Source of the DNA: Liolophura sinensis
Taxonomy: Eukaryota; Mollusca; Polyplacophora; Chitonida; Chitonidae
DNA: 64,000 nt
Assembly: GCF_032854445.1 (NCBI RefSeq)
Contig: NC_088299.1
Location: 19,337,608-19,401,607, forward strand
Direction: 5' to 3'
Under the pieces are notes generated by a model. It ran no database searches. It was not told where the DNA came from and saw only the letters and a program-made list of their open reading frames with translations. This document shows positions 55,501-64,000 of this stretch, piece by piece (position 1 is the first letter of the stretch; every line of letters begins with the position of its first letter). The position numbers and the translations under genes were made by a program.

Positions 55501-58500
55501 GTTCTGTTAGTGTACAGGAGGGAACCTGGCCCTATGTTCTGTTAGTGTACAGGAGGGAACCTGGCCCTATGTTCTATTAGTATACAGGAGAGAACCTGGC
55601 CTTATGTTCTGTTAGTGTACAGGAGGGAACCTGGCCCTATGTTGTGTTAGTGTACGGGAGGGATCCTGGCCCTATGTTCTGTTAGTATACAGGAGAGAAC
55701 CTGACCCTATGTTGTGTTAGTATACAAGAGGGAACCGGGCCCCATGTTGTGTTGGTGTACAGGAGGGAACCTGGCCTTATGTTTTGTTAGTATACAGGAG
55801 GGAACCTGGCCCTATGTTGTATTAGTGTACAGGAGGGAACCTGGCCCCATGTTGTGTTAGTGTATAGGAGGGAACCTGGCCCTATGTTCTGTTAGTATAC
55901 AGGAGGGAACCGGGCCTTATGTTTTGTTAGTATACAGGAGAGAACCTGGCCCTATGTTGTGTTAGTATACAGGAGGGAACCTGGCCCCATGTTGTGTTGG
56001 TGTACAGGAGGGAACCTGGCCTTATGTTTTGTTAGTATACAGGAGAGAACCTGGCCCTATGTTCTGTTAGTGTACAGGAGGGAACCTGGCCCTATGTTGT
56101 GTTAGTGCATAGGAGGGAACCTGGCCCTATGTTCTGTTAGTATACAGGAGGAAACCTGGCCCTATGTTCTCTTAGTGTACAGGAGGGAACCTGGCCTTAT
56201 GTTCTATTAGTATACAGGAGGGAACCTGGCCCCATGTTGTGTTAGTGTATAGGAGGGAACCTGGCCCTATGTTCTGTTAGTATACAGGAGGGAACCGGGC
56301 CTTATGTTTTGTTAGTATACAGGAGAGAAGCTGGCCCTATGTTGTGTTAGTATACAGGAGGGAACCTGGCCCCATGTTGTGTTGGTGTACAGGAGGGAAC
56401 CTGGCCCTATGTTTTGTTAGTATACAGGAGAGAACCTGGCCCTATGTTCTGTTAGTGTACAGGAGGGAACCTGGCCCTATGTTGTGTTAGTGCATAGGAG
56501 GGAACCTGGCCCTATGTTCTGTTAGTATACAGGAGGGAACCTGGCCCTATGTTCTGTTAGTGTACAGGAGGGAACCTGGCCCTATGTTCTATTAGTATAC
56601 AGGAGAGAACCTGGCCTTATGTTCTGTTAGTGTACAGGAGGGAACCTGGCCCTATGTTGTGTTAGTGTACGGGAGGGATCCTGGCCCTATGTTCTGTTAG
56701 TATACAGGAGAGAACCTGACCCTATGTTGTGTTAGTATACAAGAGGGAACCGGGCCCCATGTTGTGTTGGTGTACAGAAGGGAACCTGGCCTTATGTTTT
56801 GTTAGTATACAGGAGAGAACCTGGCCCTATGTTGTATTAGTGTACAGGAGGGAACCTGGCCCCATGTTGTGTTAGTGTATAGGAGGGAACCTGGCCCTAT
56901 GTTCTGTTAATATACAGGAGGGAACCTGGCCCAATGTTGTGTTAGTATACAGGGGGGAACCTGGCCCTATGTTGTGTTACTGTACGGGAGGGATCCTGGC
57001 CCTATGTTCTATTAGTATACAGGAGAGAACCTGGCCCTATGTTGTGTTAGTATACCAGAGGGAACCTGGCCCCATGTTGTGTTGGTGTATAGGAGGAAAC
57101 CTGGCCTTATGTTTTGTTAGTATACAGGAGAGAACCTGGCCCTATGTTGTGTTAGTATACAAGAGGGAACCTGGCCCCATGTTTTGTGTGTGTATAGGAG
57201 GGAACCTGGCCTTATGTTTTGTTAGTGTACAGGAGGGAACCTGGCCCTATGTTGTGTTAGTGCATAGGAGGGAACCTGGCCCTATGTTCTGTTAGTATAC
57301 AGGAGGAAACCTGGCCCTATGTTGTGTTAGTGTACGGGAGGGATTCTGGCCCTATGTTCTATTAGTATACTGGAGAGAACCTGGCCCTATGTTGTGTTAG
57401 TGTACAAGAGGGAACCTGGCCCCATGTTGTGTTGGTGTATAGGAGGGAACCTGGCCTTATGTTTTGTTTGTATACAGGAGAGAACCTGGCCCTATGTTGT
57501 GTTAGTATACAAGAGGGAACCTGGCCCCATGTTGTGTTGGTGTATAGGAGGGAACCTGGCCTTATGTTTTGTTAGTGTACAGGAGGGAACCTGGCCCTAT
57601 GTTGTGTTAGTGCATAGGAGGGAACCTGGCCCTATGTTCTGTTAGTATACAGGAGGAAACCTGGCCCTATGTTGTGTTAGTGTACGGGAGGGATTCTGGC
57701 CCTATGTTCTATTAGTATACAGGAGAGAACCTGACCCTATCTTGTGTTAGTGTTCGGGAGGGAACCTGGCCCTACGTTGTGTTGGTGTACAGGAGGGAAC
57801 CTGGCTCTATGTTCTGTTAGGGTACAGGAGAGAACCTGGCCCTATGTTCTGTTAGTGTACAGGAGGGAACCTGGCCTCATGTTGTGTTAGTATACAGGAG
57901 GAAACCTGGCCCCATGTTGTGTTGGTGTACAGGAGGGAACCTGGCCCCATGTTGTGTTGGTGTACAGAAGGGAACCTGGCCCTTTTGTTCTGTTAGTGTA
58001 CAAGAGTGAACCTGGCCCCATGTTGTGTTGGTATACAGGAGGGAACATGGCCCCATGTTGTGTTGGTATACAGGAGAGAACCTGGCCCAATGTTGTGTTA
58101 GTATACAAGAATGAACCTCGCCCTATGTTCCGTTAGTATACAGGAGGGAACCTGGCCTAATGTTGTGTTAGTATGCAGGAGAGAACCTGACCCTATGTTG
58201 TGTTAGTGTTCGGGATGGAACCTGGCCCTATGTTCTGTTAGTATACAGGAATGAACCTGGCCCTATGTTCTGTTAGTATAGAGGAGGGAACCTGGGCCTA
58301 TGTTTTGTTAGTATACAGGAGAGAACCTGGCCCTATGTTGTGTTAGTATACAAGAGGGAACCTGGCCCCATGTTGTGTTGGTGTATAGGAGGGAACCTGG
58401 CCTTATGTTTCTTTAGTATACAGGAGAGAACCTGGCCTTATGTTGTGTTAGTATACAAGAATGAACCTCGGCCTATGTTGTGTTAGTGTACGGGAGGGAT

Positions 58501-59502
58501 CCTGGCTCTATGTTGTGTTAGTATACAGGAGAGAACCTGACCCTATGTTGTGTTAGTGTTCGGGAGGGAACCTGGCCCTACGTTGTGTCGGTGTACATGA
58601 GGGAACCTGGCCCTATGTTCTGTTAGTGTACAGGAGGGAACCTGGCCCTATGTTGTTTTAGTATACAAGAGGGAACCTGGCTCCATGTTGTGTTGGTGTA
58701 CAATAATGAACCTGGCCCTATGTTGTGTTAGTGTACAGGAGGGAATCTGGCCCCATGTTTGTGTTGGTGTACAGGAGGGAACCTAGCCCTATGTTGTGTT
58801 AGTGTACAGGAGGGAACCTGGCCCCATGTTCTGTTGGTGTACAGGAGGGAACCTGGCCCTATGTTGTGTTAGTGTACAGGAGGGAACCTGGCCCCATGTT
58901 GTGTTAGTATACAAGAGGGAACCTGGCCCTGTGTTGTGTTGGTGTACAGGAGGGAACCTGGCCCTATGTTCTGTTATTGTACAGGAGGGAACCTGGCCCT
59001 ATGTTGTGTTGGTGTACAGGAGGGAACCTGGCCCCATGCTGTGTTAGTGCATAGGAGGGAACCTGGCCCAATGTTCTGTTAGTGTACAGGAGGAAACCTG
59101 GCCCCATGTTGTGTTGGTGTACAGGAATGAACCTGGCCCTATGTTCTGTTAGTGTTCAGGAGGGAACCTGGCCCCATGTTGTGTTGGTGTACAGGAGGGA
59201 ACCTAGCCCCATGTTGTGTTAGTGTACAGGAGGGAACCTGGCCCCATGCTGTGTTGGTATACAGGAGGGAACCTGGCCCCATGTTGTGTTGGTATACAGG
59301 AGGGAACCTGGCCCCATGTTGTGTTGGTATACAGGAGGGAACCTGGCCCCATGTTGTGTTGGTATACAGGAGGGAACCTGGCCCCATGTTGTGTTGGTGT
59401 ACAGGAGGGAACCTGGCCCCATGTTGTGTTGGTGTACAGGAGGGAACCTGGCCCCATGTTGTGTTGGTATACAGGAGGGAAAATGGCCCTGTGTTGTTTT
59501 AG
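52521..59502. repeat. 35-bp satellite, ~200 copies, with a 665-bp higher-order period
   Basis: The unit is ggaacctggccctatgttgt followed by gttagtgtacaggag, 35 bases. Variants alternate (ttctg/ttgtg/ttttg; gtac/atac; agag/gggag). Marker variants repeat at fixed spacing: 'cgggccttatg' occurs at 53181, 53846, 54511, 55246, 55911 and 56296, with steps of 665, 665, 735, 665 and 385. 'cgggccccatg' occurs at 53671 and 54336 (665 apart), then 55736 and 56751. All steps are multiples of 35, and 665 is 19 units. The right end (after about 58800) is more uniform. Open frames on both strands are artefacts; no gene is inside. Confidence 0.96.
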
Positions 59503-60924
59503 GATTAATTCCCATGCATCTTCTTTCTTACGGCTTGTGTTGTCTTTATGTTTATTTCCGAGAAAGTCTTTCATTTCGTGTAACTTCCCCGACCAAAAAC
59601 AGATTTTCATCCTTAGTGTAATTAAATTTACCTTTCCGTCCTATTAGTTGTGTATCATTTACATCTTCGCGGTTGACTTGGTTCATGATTTTTGGAATTT
59701 CACATGTAAACGTCCCTTACAAATATAATAGAAATTGTGCAAGCCTTAGCTATAGCACGTTGCTTTATATTTTATAATTTTATTGTTTTATTACACCTCA
59801 CCACTTAGCTACTAAAAGTTTTGACTGCTAACCATCTGGTAAGGTGCGTAACGTGGCTTTATAAGTACAAACTTAGCTGCTTACTACAGTACTGACAACT
59901 AGGAATTTAGTACCTTGTCAAGGCTTAACTGCTTGCCTGTATAGGGATACATGGATGTAACTGCATGACTGCAGTTAACACTGTTCTATAGGAGGGGCCT
60001 GTCAAGATCAGCCCGTCCCTCATGTATATCGCTGTGAGGACATTCCTTCTCCGTCTTTCTGTCATGGACTCAATGATTCCTTTTCTTTGTATGGAGTATA
60101 CAAGTACGTACACGGGGCATCTTATACAGCGGAAAATTTTTTTTGGGGGGAGAATCATTGACCCTGGTGATACGGGAAAATCCCTAGGGTCATGAAGATC
60201 AATTACCGTAATCATGTACCGGTGTTGACGAGAGACTTTCCACACTATAATTGTGGACTGCAATTACTGGCGAGTAAATTTCAGATACCTGGATGAAGGC
60301 CACTGATGTCGATTCTTTGATCTGTAAACATATCACGTGAGGATACCTTAACACGGAGATGGAAGGCTCTTTATCAAAGACGGACATGTCTGATACAGCT
60401 CATTTAAACGATGTTTGGAATTTTACCAGAAAATTAAAATACATATAGGAATCATTGCCAAACCTTTGTGCTTTTATTCAAACAAACGTAAATATAATTT
60501 TTTAAATGTATTATGACTCCCTTACTTTTCTTTACCCGCGTGCTTTAATTGTTCCAGTTATTTTTTTTATATTATTACAACAGAATAATTATTCACAATC
60601 AAATGATTCTTAAACAACTGATACAAATTATCCTTTTAAGTTGGTCCTTTCCAAGTCATAAGTACTCGTATGAATGAACATTGTCTTTGGTTAATACTGT
60701 GTGTGCTTTTGGATATGCATTTTGTTCTTTAGCGATTTAATTTGTTGTGTACTATCTAGCTACTGCCTGTAAGGATTTAGATAGCATTGTGTTCTATATG
60801 TGTGGATTTATTTCGTCCTAAATGTCACTGTAACCAAGGTATAAAACAATGTGCGCTGATTTTATCCCATAAGCGGATCGCTTCGGTGGCATTAACCTAT
60901 AATCAATCATTCATTCATTCGAAG
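59503..60924. other. Spacer after the satellite
   Basis: Contains the second copy of a short dispersed repeat (59966-60040, see 43574-43632). No gene, RNA or splice-bounded exon that I can support. Confidence 0.45.
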
Positions 60925-61216
60925 TAAGGAGACACCGGGATCAATCCCGGCTCGGGTCATACCAAAGACTTTAAAAATGGCCCTTGCAGTTGCCTCGCTT
61001 GGCACTCAGCACCAAGAGGTTAGAGCAAGGAAACATGGCTGGTTGGTCCGATGTCAGTATGATGTGACTTAGAGGGGTGTCATGTCTGGTGTCTTCAGCA
61101 TGATACTTCAGTGGCGGCAGTTCTTTGGCAGCATGAACTCGGACTGCCATAAGAAGACACAATATATGTACACACACCTAATGACTCGTCGTCATATGAC
61201 TGAAAAATTGTTATGT
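60925..61216 (+). mobile_element. SINE family 2, best copy
   Basis: Opens ggagacaccgggatcaatcc, then cggctcgggtcataccaaag, cttggcactcagcaccaaga, gtcttcagcatgatacttca, ataagaagacacaatatatg, and ends actcgtcgtcatatgactga then aaaattgtta. It serves as the reference for the copies at 3404, 4845 and 51545. Confidence 0.85.
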
Positions 61217-61435
61217 ACATACATACATCGCATAAACGTGATCTAGCCAGCCGGACAGTAAATCCTCAAAAGTTCCGGTCTGTGTGATTTATGTGTGTTT
61301 CGAGAAGATTCGAACTTTGTAACTGAAAGTGACAGGATCACAATACGTCAGGCTCGTGCAGCTGTCGTGCATTTCTTTTGTGGGATGACACGGCCTATGT
61401 GATATCCGACCTTGGATATGTGAATGTTTGTCAGA

Positions 61436-62008
61436 GGTGAATTCATCCGGTATGTACGTATTGTGAATTCATCCGGTATATACGTATTGTGAATTCATCC
61501 GGTATATACGTATTGTGAATTCATCCGGTATATACGTATTGTGAATTCATCCGGTATATACGTATTGTGAATTCATCCGGTATATACGTATTGTGAATTC
61601 ATCCAGTATATACGTATTGTGAATTCATCCGGTATATACGTATTGTGAATTCATCCAGTATATACGTATTGTGAATTCATCCAGTATATACGTATTGTGA
61701 ATTCATCCAGTATATACGTATTGTGGATTTATCCGGTATATACGTATTGTGAATTCATCCGGTATATACGTATTGTGAATTCATCCGGTATATACGTATT
61801 GTGAATTCATCCGGTATATACGTATTGTGAATTCATCCAGTATATACGTATTGTGAATTCATCCGGTATATACGTATTGTGAATTCATCCAGTATATACG
61901 TATTGTGGATTTATCCGGTATATACGTATTGTGAATTCATCCAGTATATACGTATTGTGGATTTATCCGGTATATAAGTATTGTGAATTCATCCGGTATA
62001 TATGTATT
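61436..62008. repeat. 26-bp minisatellite, ~22 copies
   Basis: Unit gtgaattcatccggtatata then cgtatt. Copies alternate between 'ccggtata' and 'ccagtata', with three 'gtggatttatc' units. The copies are nearly identical apart from these variants. Confidence 0.96.
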
Positions 62009-62499
62009 GGTTACATATTCAAGAGACTGAAAATAAATTTACCTTGGGGGCACAACACCCAGAAAGACTGATTCGTCTAAGTGACAGTCTAAATGACGCT
62101 AGACCGTCAGTACATTGTGTTTTAGTAACACTGGGTACATATGTACGCGTATATAATTGAGTAACCAATGTACTGTGTATTGCCGTATCTTCTTCCTATA
62201 TTTTTGTAGCGATAGACATTGTAACTGGATATGAGTTATTTCACTACACTACTTCAAACAGAACCTTGTATTGTTACTTCACCAGTCACTAAAACATGAT
62301 ATATTTCAAGGGCTACAATAGAGTACATTTCACTTTGCCCATCAATCGTCAAAAATGTATTCCCTAATTTGACTTAACTATATTTGTACGCAAAAATGTT
62401 TCTTTCTGCATTACGAGAAGGATAAATTCAATTTTTTACATTGTTAATTTTCCTTAGTGTACTTGGATCACAATATACCAGAATGTGTTGCAAATGAAT
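62009..62499. other. Spacer without recognisable features
   Basis: AT-rich; nothing that I can name. Confidence 0.4.
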
Positions 62500-63005
62500 G
62501 CTGTGTACGTATCTTTGTAGCATTTGTCAGCTCCTGTGTATTTCAATCAACGCCACAAGTTCTTACTACTAAAGCTAGTATATGTTATGTCAAGATTATT
62601 CCATAAACGCCTTTACTCCAAGTTCCGTAAATTGTAGAATGAGTGGAGTCCTGTTGTAAGTAAGCAATGCTGGAGTGCACAGGGCCTCTGGCACCTGGCT
62701 TCGTATGTGTGTCTAGGTTCGCTTAAGTAGTCAGATATGCATGCTCGTATTGAATAAAATAACCGCTTTGGATATCTAAACAACTTCAGTCAAAGCGCAC
62801 CTAACATATTTCCATTATAGATAACAAACATGGTGCTTGATCTGGATGCTTATTAAATATATGTGCCTAGCACATTGTGTCTTTCCGATATCATTGCTGC
62901 TGACGGCTTCTTTTTACACTCATGCATCCTATTTCCTTGCTTTTGTTTACTGGCTAAGAACGCCCATTATGATCGATGATATCCGTTTCCACGCCTAGAA
63001 GCATT
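62500..63005 (+). repeat. C-B-A dispersed repeat copy, diverged
   Basis: Module C (tagcatttgtcagctcctgt, agattattccataaacgcct), module B (gcacattgtgtctttccgat, catcctatttccttgctttt) and module A remnants (aagaacgcccattatgatcg, atccgtttccacgcctagaa). Confidence 0.6.
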
Positions 63006-63340
63006 ATCTAAAATCTATCCCCGACACTCTCAACATATCTCTGCCTTTTGTATTAAAGCTCTAGTTCTTCTAAAAAAATTTTTTTCAAAATAACTGAAAT
63101 GTTTTTTTTGATCTAAATGATCAGTTCAAACCTCTATAGGAATTACGGAACACAATGTTGGTTATCTCCCTTCACTCAGCATCTTTAGAGGATATCCAGG
63201 CTTTTTCATTGGATTACATTTCTATCGACCCTTTAACAATGAAATAAACAAATCTGTCTGTGTAATCGAGTAAATCTGTTTGTGAATAACGACGTCAAGA
63301 CTAAATAATAAGGACTTCTTTTAACAAGAATAGGAATAAC
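63006..63340. other. Spacer before the last SINE
   Basis: No gene or repeat recognised. Confidence 0.4.
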
Positions 63341-63352
63341 CACAACAGGTGG

Positions 63353-63622
63353 GGGGCCTCCGTGGCTCAGTCGGTTAGCGTGCTAGCGCAGCGTAATGGC
63401 CCAGAAGCCTCTCACCAACGAGAGTGAGTTCGCTGTGAGCTCAAGACCAGCTCATGCTGCCTTCCTCTCCGGCCGTACGTGGGAAGGTCTGTCAGCAACC
63501 TGCGGATGGTCGTGGGTTTCCCCCGGGCTCTGCCCGGTTTCCACCCACCATAATGCGGGCCGCCGTCGTATAAGTGAAATATTCTTGAGTACGGCGTAAA
63601 ACACCAATCAAAAAAAAAAAAA
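63353..63622 (+). mobile_element. Full-length SINE family 1 with target duplication
   Basis: Begins ggggcctccgtggctcagtc, with a B-box-like gagctcaagacc, the conserved body and tail (agtgaaatattcttgagtac, ggcgtaaaacaccaatcaaa, A run). The target duplication cacaacaggtgg lies at 63341-63352 and 63623-63634 and is perfect, so the insertion is recent. Confidence 0.95.
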
Positions 63623-63634
63623 CACAACAGGTGG

Positions 63635-64000
63635 ATTCACAAAATCAAAAAGTATTTAATTGGTATTGTCTATTGCGAAAAATTATTATTATTATTGTTG
63701 TTGTTGTATTGCAGATTCAATTCCACAAAAGAAAGACATACATTATAATAAATATATATTGAAATTATATGTAATGACAGATTATAGCCAGACAATACAG
63801 AGTCTGTATTAATACAGAGTATGACTCCACTGAGCACGTATTACTGTTATGAACACGGACATCTGAGCGTGATACAGTAACCGCCCTCTTAAAACTTTAG
63901 CGTTACATTTAACATTGTGAAGCTCACGAGGAGTGACTGCGCTTATAGAGTTACTTGTATCTGAACAGCTTTAATTAAGTGTAAAGGTTTCAACAGTCTT
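63635..64000. other. Window end
   Basis: AT-rich sequence with short (att)n and (gtt)n runs near 63684-63712. No gene seen. Confidence 0.4.

Noticed and set aside
52521-59502. Many open frames reading MLVYRREPGPMLCW-type repeats
   Set aside because: By-products of the 35-bp satellite; they occur on both strands and end at random unit variants.
60971-61177. 68-codon minus-strand frame
   Set aside because: Antisense of a SINE family 2 copy.

Overview
This is nuclear DNA from an animal, most likely a mollusc or another lophotrochozoan. The evidence is short GT-AG-spliced exons of conserved animal genes, abundant tRNA-derived SINEs whose 3' tails are of the type I associate with molluscs and their relatives, and very many private minisatellites. 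I cannot name the species.

Left part (1-30 kb): four housekeeping genes. The last two coding exons of NUTF2 (nuclear transport factor 2, + strand, 1703-3855) run toward a complete six-exon PSMA7 (proteasome alpha4, - strand, 5928-15353). PSMA7 is head-to-head with CNEP1R1 (nuclear envelope phosphatase regulatory subunit, + strand, 16422-18248). CNEP1R1 faces a complete four-exon MED10 (Mediator subunit 10, - strand, 23887-28599). Their introns, 3' UTRs and spacers carry tandem arrays with unit lengths of 135, 28, 48, 36, 55, 35, 24 and 39 bp. They also hold SINEs, a Penelope-like retroelement fragment and long inverted repeats.

Middle (30-37 kb): a divergent pair of genes I do not recognise. 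One encodes a 93-residue two-exon protein (- strand, 30470-31977). The other encodes a 275-residue coiled-coil protein (+ strand, 32342-33879). Their start regions lie close together.

The most interesting locus is 37545-46340 (- strand). It is a three-exon gene for a 975-residue single-pass receptor. The order is signal peptide, complete PstS-type (bacterial periplasmic phosphate-binding) ectodomain, transmembrane helix, kinase-homology domain, coiled coil and class III guanylate-cyclase domain. The residues that contact phosphate in bacterial PstS are kept. The cyclase keeps its guanine-recognition residues but has lost one metal-binding aspartate and the transition-state arginine. I know of no described receptor guanylate cyclase with such an ectodomain. 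It looks like a phosphate (or similar oxyanion) sensor grafted onto cGMP-receptor architecture. Several copies of an unnamed ~280-bp repeat cluster around it.

Right part (47-64 kb): mostly repeats. They include dispersed-repeat copies, a Harbinger DNA-transposon fragment, a ~7-kb satellite of about 200 copies of a 35-bp unit with a 665-bp (19-unit) higher-order period, a 26-bp array, and more SINEs. Tandem arrays make up roughly a quarter of the window. Long open frames inside them are by-products of repetition, not genes.
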